This document shows, in pieces, positions 29,248 to 40,600 of a stretch of 64,000 nt of DNA. The translations under genes were made by a program, and so were the position numbers. Within the stretch, counting starts at the first letter, position 1, and each line of letters opens with the position of its first letter. The notes beneath the pieces were generated by a model. The model was given only the letters and a program-made list of their open reading frames with translations. It did not search any database and was not told where the DNA came from. The stretch comes from Siderastrea siderea (taxonomy: Eukaryota; Cnidaria; Anthozoa; Scleractinia; Rhizangiidae): contig OZ034979.1 in NCBI GenBank assembly GCA_964030785.1, positions 10,518,883-10,582,882 on the forward strand. The letters run 5' to 3'.

Positions 29248-30388
29248 ACAACAGAATGCCGGATGCAAATGAACAAATTGCGAATCGGTTGTATTATTAA
29301 CAACATTCCTATGAATTTGTGTTTAGCTTTTTAAAGTTGGTTTGACGTTTTTAGGGCTTAATTTTTAAAGATTTTACTGCTTCGTAGTTTCTACGTATGA
29401 ACGTGGTCAAATAATTGAGATAAAAATTAAGAGAGCCGGGATAAGATTATTATCTCCAAAGCTAGGCATAAAAAGCGTATTTAATCACGTGGCTGGTCAC
29501 CTGATCACACTAGACGACCAATAATGTCTAAGAGTGCATTTTGTAAATATTTTTGGTTAAACTTGTTAATTTCTTACGACACATTGTCTCACTCTGCTGG
29601 AAATAGATAATTCACCCAGCCTCGTTTTCATGTTAGAAGTCCAGTGAGCCACCTTAATGGGATGGATCCCAAATGAGTTCATAGCATTTTCGTAGTTTCT
29701 ATGTATGAACTTGACCAAATAACTAAGTTGTAAATTGAGAGAGTCAGGGTAAGATTACAATGTCCAATGTTTGGTATTAAAAAGCGTATTTGGTCACGTG
29801 GTTAGTCACGTGATCATACAAGATGGCCAATTATGTCTCAGAATGCATTTTGTAATTCATTTTTTGGTTTAACTTGTTAATTTCTTCCGATACATTGTCT
29901 CACTTTGCTGAAAATAAAGAAATAATTCACCCGGCCTCGTTTCCATGTTAGAAGTGTAGTGTGCCACCCTAAACCCGTTATAATTACAATTATGGGATAG
30001 ATCCCAGGTGGGTCCATAGCTAATATTGTTCAGTAGGTAGTTCTCTATCTTTGTACAAAATTTGGTGCTTTTACCATAAATGTCACAATTCTTGCACCAA
30101 TCTGCCGAACTATTGGGTCTCTGAAAGCTAGAGCTGTGAACAGTTAACTCAAACTGGCGCCTCGCGTCGGCAGCGAAACAGAAACTGACTCTTCAAAAAA
30201 TGCAGCAAAAGAATGTAATAGGTAGCACAAATAAGGTAAAGAATACTTGAAAGAAGAAATCTACCATTTTTTATTTTCATTTAACACATATTTTGGAAAT
30301 CTCCAGGTTTGAGGTCCTAATCTCCAGGTTTTTCTGGGCTTTTTTTCAAAGTCTCCAGGTTTACATGTTTTGGAGGTTGGCAGGTCTG
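29248..30388. repeat. Right inverted arm of composite transposon
   Basis: From about 29500 to 30388 this is the inverted partner of 5324-5930. It has grown by an internal tandem duplication: 29383-29640 and 29693-29950 both read GTAGTTTCTAYGTATGAAC, AAAAAGCGTATTT, CACGTGGYTRGTCAC and TTGTCTCACTYTGCTG. The outer end contains repeated CTCCAGGTTT words and finishes in GTTGGCAGGTCTG, followed by AAAGT. Confidence 0.72.
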
Positions 30389-30393
30389 AAAGT

Positions 30394-31201
30394 GATCAAC
30401 ACATAACTTTTAATAAAAGTTTTACATGTGCCTAATTCGAAATTTAAATTTGTTGTTTGTCATCAAATCATGCCAACTATAACTTTGAACCTTACTTAAT
30501 CTAAGAAACACTCGTGAGTCATTAGATGTATATAAATAATTTGCAAGCAGTGAAGAAAAGCCCAGCTAATAAACAAATGGAGTTGGAGATAAAATAAAGT
30601 ATGTTATGTGTTATGTTATGGTGTTATGAGATGTTTACAACTCGTAAGCTTAAATGATGCTACACAAAAGAATTAAGTTTATCTGCCAGTATCAACATTA
30701 GGAGAATAGCCTGACCTTCTTGCTTTAAGCAATAGCTGTTTGAAACATTATTTTTAACAGCAACGCTGTAATTAAAGTTACTGAAAACATAAAGGATGCG
30801 ATGCTACACTTTTACTTGGCCAACAAATAACATCCGATTCACAGACGAGTGTACAAAAACTACATCACTTCATATAACGTTTATGTTAAGACTTACGAAA
30901 CTTAATAAACTTTAGTTACCAACCTAAGTGTCTATCTTTCGGCTTTTTGCTACCGGAACGAAAATGGGCAAATTATTTAAGCACTGGACTAACGATAAAT
31001 ATGAAACATTAAACTATAATGATCGATCAGTAAAGCCCTGCTAATATATTAAGCTGTTTACCGCAGACAATAAAAAGCTATAATTACACGTACCTGACAT
31101 GAGCAATGCAGCGAAAAATGAAGTGCTGTCCTCTTTCCGAGAAACCATTAACAATTCTTTAGCAGAAATGGACCACAGAAAGCAAAAACACCTTTTCACC
31201 C
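30394..31201. other. No gene seen
   Basis: AT-rich spacer between two mobile elements, without long frames or obvious repeats apart from a short GTTATG tract at about 30600-30630. Confidence 0.4.
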
Positions 31202-31366
31202 CAATTTTCACAGGCGTCCCAAACTCGCGATTCGAGAAATCGATCGAATAAATGATTTATGTAAGCGTATGAGTGATTTATGTAAGCGTATCGAGTGGGA
31301 CGTGACTACTTGATGTACGCGGTGTTGTGTTACAATTTAGGCCGTTGGAAATTTGAGCGCTCTATA

Positions 31367-31560
31367 AGACTTTGTCGTAGCCTTCACGAAGGCTACGACA
31401 AAAACCTCAAAATCCCCCCAAAAACGATGAAATAGCCCAAAAGGACAACAGAAATCAAGAAAAGTGAGTACATTTTCTTTACTTTATTGAAAAGAAGGTA
31501 AGATTTTATTTCGTCGAGCGCTTTCATTCCACGTTATTTTAAACTCCATACAAAAGTCTT
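31367..31560. mobile_element. Foldback insertion nested in left arm
   Basis: About 190 bp inserted after CTCTATA of the left arm; the right arm lacks it. Its ends AGACTTT and AAAGTCT are inverted, and TTGTCGTAGCC / GGCTACGACAA at about 31373-31402 forms a perfect stem with an 8-nt loop. A small palindromic MITE by its structure. Confidence 0.7.
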
Positions 31561-31581
31561 ATAGAGCCGGAGGGTGTAAAC

Positions 31582-31707
31582 TGCAGGTTGCAGGTTGCAG
31601 GTGCAGGTTGCAGGTTGCAGGTTGCAGGTTGCAGGTTGCAGGCTGCAGGTGCAGGTTGCAGGTTGCAGGTTGCAGGTTGCAGGTTGCAGGTGCAGGTTGC
31701 AGGTTGC
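31582..31707 (+). repeat. TGCAGGT minisatellite, left arm
   Basis: Array of TTGCAGG units with occasional GTGCAGG variants. Confidence 0.95.
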
Positions 31708-33175
31708 GATTATATTTTTTTTCAAACGGAAGATGTATGATCTTTATATGGTACGTTTCTACTTAAATTTCTTCAAGAAAATCAGAATTGTTTCATTTGT
31801 AAAGAAACCTTGGTAATGAGAAACTTGAACTGGACTAGACTCTTGGTATGTAAGTTTGCGGAACCGTTTCAATGTGTTCTCGCAGATACGCCACACTCCC
31901 AATTTGGAATGAAAATATTAGGTGAAAGGTGCGGTTTAATCGTTAACTATTGGCGATGATCCATCGAGGCCATAATGGAGATCAACCGCCACCCACTTTA
32001 AATTTTCCGAAGATGCTGAGATTTTTAAGTCCGTGGAGTTGACAATTTTAGGAAAAATCACGATAGTTGTAAGTTTCGAAAACATGTTTCGACAAACTGC
32101 TGTCATCTTCAGTTCTGCAATTACCATTACATTTTCAATTGGTGTAATACATACAAGTATTAAGACAGGCGGTTTTAATAATAACAATAGAATGACTCGA
32201 TCACAGGATTGTAAAGATTACAGGATCGGGCATTAATTTAACATTTTGCTAATGTATAATGTGAACTTATTGAAATTACCAGTAAGCTTGCATCATAAAT
32301 GCAAACAAAATCCAGTTATATTAACCAGCCAAAAACCAGTCACCTTGCAGAACTGAAATTAACATTTCAACTTAATTTCAATTCGATATGTTGTGCAAAG
32401 TGCAAGTAATCAAACATGCTGCACATTATTGTGTATTCGCACATTCTTGCTTAGTAAACTATAGGAACATGAAAACTACAACCTTGAACTTTGAAATGTT
32501 TCTTTTCAGAATGTTCTTCAAACACTATTGTAAAGTAGAGCTTGAGGCCAAATTTGGGGCCAAATTCTTTTCTCGTTTGACAATTTTGCAGCCCGTCAAG
32601 CTAGTTTTCGATTGCCATTGATACTTCGACACTGGTTCCGAAAACATCTGAGTGGTTTTTTTTGTCTGAGGCATTTCATTCGCTTTTATACAAGCGCAAC
32701 GTGAACATTTTTAACCACAACCGTGTGAAAGTATTAGCACTTTCACTTTTTATCCGCCACAAATTTATGCTTATTAAAGCAAGACACAGAAACGCTCGTG
32801 AAAAAATAAAATTCTTGAGACTCGTTGCTTTTGACGATGTTATCGGCTTTTCACGTGTTAATCATGGGTTTTATTTGGTTTGGATTGGTGATGATATACA
32901 ACAAAAATGCTGCTCTCGAACCTACAAACATGCAGAATTAAACCTGCTGAACAAAACCTGGTAAACTGTATGACCCCATCGGCATGACACCTCTGTCTTT
33001 GCCAAGTCTCTTTTGTTCAACGTTTGATATTCCTTCGTCCTAACTAAGCTACTTGGGAGACTTTTTTATGCATGCCTTTTCATATAAAAAGGACAAATTT
33101 TACAAATAATTGAAGCCATTCTTACTCCTTTAATTCTGTTATCCTTTAATTAACTGCTTTTTACTTTGTAATTAA

Positions 33176-33292
33176 CCTGCAACCCGCAACTTGCAACCCG
33201 CTACCTGCAACCTGCAACCTGCAACCTGCACCTGCAACCTGCAACCTGCAACCTGCACCCGCAACCTGCAACCTGCAACCTGCAACCTGCAG
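33176..33292 (-). repeat. TGCAGGT minisatellite, right arm
   Basis: The inverted copy of the left-arm array (ACCTGCA units), with its own copy number and its own variants (CCCGCAAC), so the two arrays evolve separately. Confidence 0.95.
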
Positions 33293-33471
33293 TTTACACC
33301 CTCCGTTATAGAGCGCTCAAATTTCCAACGGCCTAAATTGTAACACAACACCGCGCACTTCAAGTAGTCACGTCCCACTCGATACGCTTACATAAATCAC
33401 TCATATGCTTACATAAATCATTTATTCGATCGATTTCTCGAATCGTGAGTTTGGGACGCCTGTGCAATTTT

Positions 33472-34470
33472 CAGCTTTTGTCGCTAGCTATGGCGCCGCG
33501 CCTAAAAAGTGCACCAGTCTTCCTGAGCAATCCGTGACATTGGTGCCCAGTACTCCGCGTGCCTGCAATTTCACATCCCTGAGCTATATGAAAACGAATT
33601 TTTAAAAAAAACTGTTAACGTAGCATAGTTTGAAACCAAATACGCTGATTCGTTTTTACATTTATATTAAAACCTCACAAAACAGGGGATTATCAAAAGT
33701 TTAAGGTTCATTTTTCATCGTGTTTTTTTCAAAAGGAAAAATAATAATGGACGTTTTTGAATAACTTGCAATTTTTCTGCAATATTGCTGTGAGAAAGTA
33801 CGAATTTATTGAGCTTAAAGCAGTTTTAAAGTGATTTGAACTTTCTGTGCGCTCTGGTCACGTGACCAATGACGTCACAACAGTGAGCATATCATGGTCG
33901 TTACTTTCATGCGAAGTTCTATTAACCAGCCAAGCTTTGTTTCTCTCCGCCTTAAACTACCATAGTTACTGACTCCGTACCAGTCCCCTGGGAAATGCTC
34001 CTGTACAGAGCCACCTTAACTTTCAAATGCCAGATGTCAACTGGCAATTTCCATATTGCCCATTCCAATGACTATCAGGGCACGTTATCTGCTTTTGAAT
34101 TGATGGAGGCCTGCTCTTGCAGTGAGCGAAAACATATTTTTTGCCATAGTCACGTGAATAATGACGTCATCACCCTAACGTTAATATGAGGGATAACTTT
34201 CACAAAGTTGTAAATAACACATGGTACAGCATTCTCTTCGACCACAAATTAACTAAGTTATTTTACATTGAAATTTTTGTGGTGCAAAGCATTCTCGGAA
34301 GGTTCTTATTATAATTATAATATTGTTTTTAATTATTATTCACAAGAAACAGCAATCTTCCCTCTGGAAATATCTGTCTGCATGCTTTAGAAAAGGTTGA
34401 AGATCAAGGATTGGGCTATCTAACTCATTCATTGTTGACCTGTGATATTTCTCTTTTTTTTCTTTTATAG
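33472..34470. other. Intronic sequence upstream of first NUB1 exon seen
   Basis: No exon recognised. There are two GTCACGTGA-type sites with GACGTCA close by (about 33857-33875 and 34150-34170), possible remnants of a repeated promoter-like unit. It ends in a polypyrimidine tract and TATAG acceptor at 34470. Confidence 0.5.
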
Positions 34471-34656
34471 TCATTGCAGGGCACAAATTCTAACCGCTGT
34501 TGATAATTATGGCATTCTCTGTCTGGACATTGTTTGGTGTTACTTTTGTCTGAAAAGCATCATTGATTTGCCAAATGCAGAGGAAAAATTACAAAGTGTA
34601 AGGGATGTTTTCAAAGGAGCTATGGACAGAATTTGGAAAGGCTGACTGTAGTGAGG
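34471..34656 (+). CDS. NUB1: NUB1 exon, TPR-like middle region (frameshift)
   Basis: Reads HCRAQILTAVDNYGILCLDIV onwards in one frame to DVFKG at about 34617, then continues in the next frame (SYGQNLERLTVVR) to the donor at 34657. Both halves match NUB1, so one base is missing near 34610-34617, in or beside TTTTCAAAGG. Either an assembly error or a real frameshift. Confidence 0.88.
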
Positions 34657-37600
34657 GTAATGTTAATAATTTTGAATCTTTGTTGCCTTATTTTCTTAAG
34701 CACCATCCTTTCCTGGCATGGTTAAAATTACAGCCTTACTTCTTCTGTGGAATATGAATTTACATGTTGCCAGTTCTCAGAATTTACAAATTAGAGTGGA
34801 TGCTCAGTGATCCCTTTAAAAACTTTATACTTTTTACCTTCACTCTTTCTGACAGGGTGGTAGTGGGGGAGAGCTGGCCCTTTTTGTTCGCTTTCATGTC
34901 CTAGAGGCTGTCTGTGCATATCACAAAGGAGACATCACGACTGCTGCAGCATGCTTGGATAAGGTAGAAAATGTATACTTCTAAAGTGGGTGGGGGGGGG
35001 GTACTGACTGCACACATGACAAAGGACCAACGTAGCTACGGCAGTGGTATGCTTGGGTAACATACAATAAACAATTCCAGGGTGGGGGTGGGGGTGGGGG
35101 TAGTACAGTTAACACCTCTAGTGGGAAGGGGGGCTAACCGTCCAGAGGTCAAAGGATAATTCAACCTCGTTCCCAGGACTTTTTCCCTTTTTTAAAAAAG
35201 GGAAAAAGTCCTGGGAACGAGGTTGAGGATAATTATGTCACTGCTGTGACATGCTTGGGTATATGGTACAATACACTCAAGACAAACAGTAAATTAAGGT
35301 ATAAAACTGTGGAACATCATCCAAGAGGAATAAAAACCTTTCAGTTCAAGATAGTGGGAGGATTCAAGATGGCTGGGGTACACAGAGGCAGGGGTCCACT
35401 TTATATGACTCTCAGAAAGGATGAGAGGGAAAGAGACTTTCCCCACGTAACATCAAGGAGATGTGACTGATGACTCATCTCCTTGATGTGAAACTAGTCA
35501 AGTTGACCCATGATCTTCTGCACACGAGTTGGGTGTTCTAACCACTGACGTAGAAGGAGACCTATGATCCCAGACTCCATTCTTTGTCCCATGCTTGTGA
35601 TCTCCCAAATAACACAATCTGTCTTATTTTCATGACCAAGTTCAAAATTTACCACCCTTTAAGAAAAGGTCTGTTTGAAATTTGTCTCCAATTACGTCCC
35701 CAGCAAAATTCAGTGGCAGGTCAGTACAGAACTGAAAACCAAAGATCATCTTATCTGACAGCTATATTTTGAATTTTATCCATTGTAGGCTGAACTTATG
35801 CAAAGGAAGTTGCATATCGACGAAAATCAACTGACCCAGTGTAAGTTCCTCACTAGTTGATTTCTCTGTATTTGTAAGAAAAGCAATAATGTGAACCATC
35901 TCTTTTTTCTGCTAATTTTTCTAAAGTGTACAGAGATTGTGGGAAGGACAGCACACCACATTTCATTGTACCACAAAAAAGAACTGCTCAGTAGCTTTCA
36001 CTCTCTAGAATTTCTTCAATAGGCGCAAACATTAGACTCACCTTATACAGCATGATAAACAGCACCACAGGAAAGTACTGCTCAGTAGCTTTTATTTGAA
36101 TGGTCACACTTTGGGATTTCGTCCATGGATTCAGAAGTTAGAATCATCTTATTCAGCATAATAAACAGCACCACAGGAAAGTACTGCTCAGTAGCTTTCA
36201 TTTGAATGGTCACACTTTAGGATTTCATTCACAGAAAGCCAGGAGTGCTTAGTGGAGCCGATATACAAAATACCCGCTCCGCATGCAGCATGATGCTGGC
36301 TGGGAAGTAACATATCAAAATAAACAATTTGCTGGGAATTAGTTAGGAAATGATTGCTTGCTGACGTTTTTTTCTTCTGAAACAATTTTTGCTGGAAAAT
36401 GATACACAGCGCCCACTTTCTGGCTCACTGACACACACTGAAAGGCGGGTTGCTGAAACCACGCGGTGATATGACCACGTCCCTCAACGTCGTTTACACT
36501 TAGGAACTTGTTTCTACAAATTGCTGTTTTGGGATATCTTCTTGATCAGGAACCTATATTTCGGTCTAAAACGGTAAGCAGTTATTTACTTCTCGCTAGC
36601 ATTAGTATTTACTTTCTGTCCATACGCACTGAATAACCGACTAAATAGACCATACCATTTTAACGCCGTAGGAGTCTATTTCGCCATTCTCCTGGTCTTA
36701 AAGTTACGCTGGTTTTCTACTGTCCTTTCACTGAAACATCTTAATTAGAATGATACATCACCCGAAAACTTAGGAATGGAATTTTCAGATATTCAGCTAA
36801 TAAGAAATTATTTGTTTTTTACCTGGGTTGTTAAATTAGCGATCCAGGCGTTTTGAATCATCGTATTTTGGAAATGTCTGAGTGGATCCTATTCACTAAA
36901 TTTGAGTACTTTTGATTCCTCCCAGATAATAAAAAGCGTTGTTGCGCCTCCGATGGACTGACTTCAGACACAGCGGAGATGTGAACACAAAGAACCGTTA
37001 ACATCTCAAGGTAAGAAGGATATTATAATTTCAAAAATGGCTAAAGTATGCTCGCATGGTGATTATATTTCGTGCTGTCTGTCAGTATAACCTGTTTCAG
37101 AGGTCTATTATCAAAATATTTACGAAAACCGCTACCACGGTTTGAAAAAGCTACTTGGCTCGTTGCCCCTCGCAGCACGATTTTAACTTGAAAATTACTT
37201 TATATTTAAAATCGGGGATGCACTATCAAAGTGCGAGCCATGCGAGGCGTGCGAGCCATTAACCAAAACATGCCGCCCTCATAAAATGAATGCAAGAGAT
37301 CCCAGAATCTATTGAACACGGCCATGAAAGCCGATGACAAGGACTTTGAATGTGTCGCTCACTTTTCTTACTTAATCGTGCTGACCCTATAGGTTGTAAT
37401 TAAAATTTTTGTCGCTCATGATGATACCTCGGCTATGCAAAATAATTTCGCAACGCTCAGCGAAAAAATAACATTTTTATTACAAAACTTGTGTTGTTTT
37501 ACTTTCCTTTGTATTAATATGAACGAAAATAGATTCTCGCAGGTAAGTTAGTAAGAACGAAATAATTTAAAGGGGAGCGACACATTCAACACATCGTTGT

Positions 37601-40600
37601 CCTCGCTTTCATCTCTCGCATCTCGCGTTGTAATCTAGGGTACTTCGTACTCGTTGTCATACGTTTGAGTCCACACACTTAGTTGTTTATGGCCTTTTCT
37701 TTAGTTATTATGGTTAATTTTGGTGGGCTTCTGATAAACTAATAGCTTCTGAATATGCGAAATAATTCGAGATGTTGGAAAGAAATTTTCTGGATTATGA
37801 AAGTTTTATTGCGTTGTTGGGCTGCCCTTTTTGATATAATTCTCTGCGGCAATATGGTGTATTCGTTTATCAATTTGATTAGTCCATATGCGTTACGGTT
37901 CAAACCACCAAAAGTCTGTTTTGGCCGTTTGGTGATCTTGTTGTGTAAAAGATGGCAGAGCTGGGTAAATGGTTACGATTATGTTGATCAAATAAGAGAA
38001 ATGTGAATGACAACCCGGGATGACAAGCGGGACTTGGCGCCTTTAAATAAGAGCACTGGAACACAAGTCTCGAGGTAGCCGTTTATTTAAAATAGCGAGG
38101 CTGCTTGGAGTGCTGAGTCTCTATTTGTCTTGTGCCTTCACATTGCATGTGACATAATACTACCCTAGTTCTCAACAAGCTCGCTTTCGTTTTATTTTCC
38201 TACCGACGTAGAATGCTGAGAATGTAATTGTAGAACAACTTCTGGAAACGGACCATGTCGGGCTAGCTACAAACGTTGAAAAGGAGCGATAATCCTTTGT
38301 TTCCGGTAAACAATATTTGAGTCAAGTTTCTTTTTTTTTTGTTCCGCCAATGAAAGGTTTGTTTACACTCAGACAATCCTGAAAAAGAGTGCTTCTAGCA
38401 TTTTGAGAGGAGCTCACATTTCAAAAGAGAACACTTTTGTGAGAGTTATAAAATCGCGGTTTTACAAAGAAAACACAAGGGTCGTACCTTTGGATCAAAC
38501 CCATTGTTTTTTATTTTTTGACCATGCGGCACCCAGAACATGAGTGAATGTGTTTTCCAACCAAAATATCTTGTAATTCTCACCGAATCTTTACTATGTA
38601 CAGCTATTTCCAAAAAAAAAGAACATGTGAAGGTGTAGCCTTTATAGTCAGATAAATAATTATCACTTTATCTGCTGTACCTGGTATAAATCAGTCAAAG
38701 GATCTCAAAGCATTCCGACAAAATTTGATTGGCCTGGACAATGACAGGCACGTGGTGCTATATGTAGCTTCGCATTTGAAAACAAATTTTCAGTTCTCCG
38801 TCAAAAAGTTATTGCTTTTTTCTTCCGTACGATACGAATATGACTGAGCAAGGTTATGTACAGCTGAAAATCACCGAGAAAGCGGACGCCGTACCAGGAG
38901 AACGCGTACAACACTTTCATATGTTTAGGATATCTGGCAGTCACTGGAAACTGCGATTTTTGTAGGGTGAGATAGTGAATAGCACGTCGTGGACATCTCA
39001 GTTCGTTTTCAAAGAATTACATTTTGAACCCACAGAAGCCCATATTTAATATTAGATCTGGTTAGATTTACCGTGTTACAGTAATACCACGAATCAAAGA
39101 AATATGACATAAAACATGATTTCATATGACTCGTGTGTGCACTACATGGAAAGTCAGCTGTCAATGAAACCCTTTTGATCTCTTTTGTTTCCTTGGGGTC
39201 TCTTGACATGTCAAAGATTCGGACAATCAAAATTTCACGGCCAGAATCAGTACGTAAGTAAACGCCAACTGATACCATCGTAAATACCGCCAGAGACAAT
39301 AGAAATTTTGCCAAGGGAGCGAAGAAATGTGTCAAAAAAAAGGCGAAGAAAAAGCGCGATGGTTTTATAAATGGTTTCAAAGTATGGGGTGTAATCCAGC
39401 TGTCAAGGAAAGTCTCTTGACATGTCCAAGCTCCAGACAACAAAATTTCTGGGGCAGAATCGGTCACATTTATCAACTTCTATGTTTTGCCCACGGAAAA
39501 TATCGGCAGGCAACAGTGTCCACCTGAGTTCCATTTCGTATTTAAAGTTTTGGAAAAGTCATTTTAATAAGAATGAGGTTTTAACGCAAGGAGTGATTGC
39601 AGCGACAATTTGCAAAACAAATCTAGGGGAGTCGCGAGGTTTTAAAAAAATGGTCGCGATTTCCGGTGTCGGCACTAAATCGATATTTGAAGGCGCTTTC
39701 CCATATTGCAAGCAAGTACAGCAGTTTTTTGCTCGATTCGATTTTTGCGGATCGAGAACAATCAGCCAAAAACCGCCAAAAAGTAAAAACTGCGCAATTT
39801 TCATGATACACGGTACCTGTTCGCGATTTCCGGTGTCGGTGATCAACTCCTTTGTTTATGTGAAAGATAATTAGAAATTGATATTTGTATGAATATCATG
39901 TATCCTCTTTAGAACCACAGCAATTCCTTTGCGTTGTAGTACAGTATTTGGATCTTGATAGTTGGATTACACACCATGTTGTGAAACCAGCTATAAAAAA
40001 CATCGCGCTTTTTCGTTTTTTTGTCACATTTCTTCGACTCGTGGATTGAAAGAGGAATCCATATTCTCGACTCGAGCAAAAAACTGCTGTATGGGAAAGC
40101 GCCTTCAAATATCGATTTTGTGCCGACACCGGAAATCGTGACCACTCTTTTTTTAAAACCTCGCGACTCCCCTAACACGAAAAATCTAACCAGATTTATG
40201 ATCGAATATGGGCTTTCTGTGGGTTCTAAATGCAATTCTTTGAAAACTAATCAGGCTTTTAAAGACAAACTGGTATGTCCACGTGCTATTCATTATCTCA
40301 CCCCACCTCCCACTCACTATGTTTTGGGGCGATGTCCCTGTATGAAAAGATCTAATGTCCACGTCAGGAGCGCATTACTCCTGTCCACGTGCAATCCGTA
40401 TCTTTAAAATGGTTAACGTCGGTTTAAGTTTTCTTTTTTCATTTATTATATTTAATTATTTTAGTTAAATGTGGTTTAATTTTTCTTTATTAATTAAAAA
40501 AAATTGCGAAAGAAAGTTACCCTCGACCCTCGATATGGATTTCTCGTTTGGTTTAGGTCGGTAACCAAGGTCAAGATAACAGATATATCCGCTTGCAGCG

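Larger units (their letters stand above)
31209..33464. mobile_element. hAT-like non-autonomous transposon
   Basis: Inverted arms of about 155 bp begin CACAGGCGTCCCAAACTC (left 31209, right end 33464). They contain GATTTATGTAAGCGTATGAG and GGCCGTTGGAAATTTGAGCG and are flanked by CAATTTT (31202-31208 and 33465-33471). A 7-8 bp duplication suggests the hAT group. In both arms GAGGGTGTAAACTGCAGG leads into a TGCAGGT array. The interior has only short frames (the longest about 100 codons at 32662-32964, without a domain), so it cannot move on its own. Confidence 0.82.

Noticed and set aside
32662..32964. 100-codon frame inside the hAT-like element
   Set aside because: Too short for a transposase, with no DDE or zinc-finger motif; treated as chance.
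31580..33295. TGCAGGT arrays considered as a CRISPR-like or telomere-like array
   Set aside because: Units are 7 bp without unique spacers, in a eukaryotic transposon; plain minisatellite.
38840..38965. 41-codon frame MTEQGYVQLKITEKADAV onwards
   Set aside because: Protein-like start but no homology recognised and no donor site, and it ends at the border of a foldback element.
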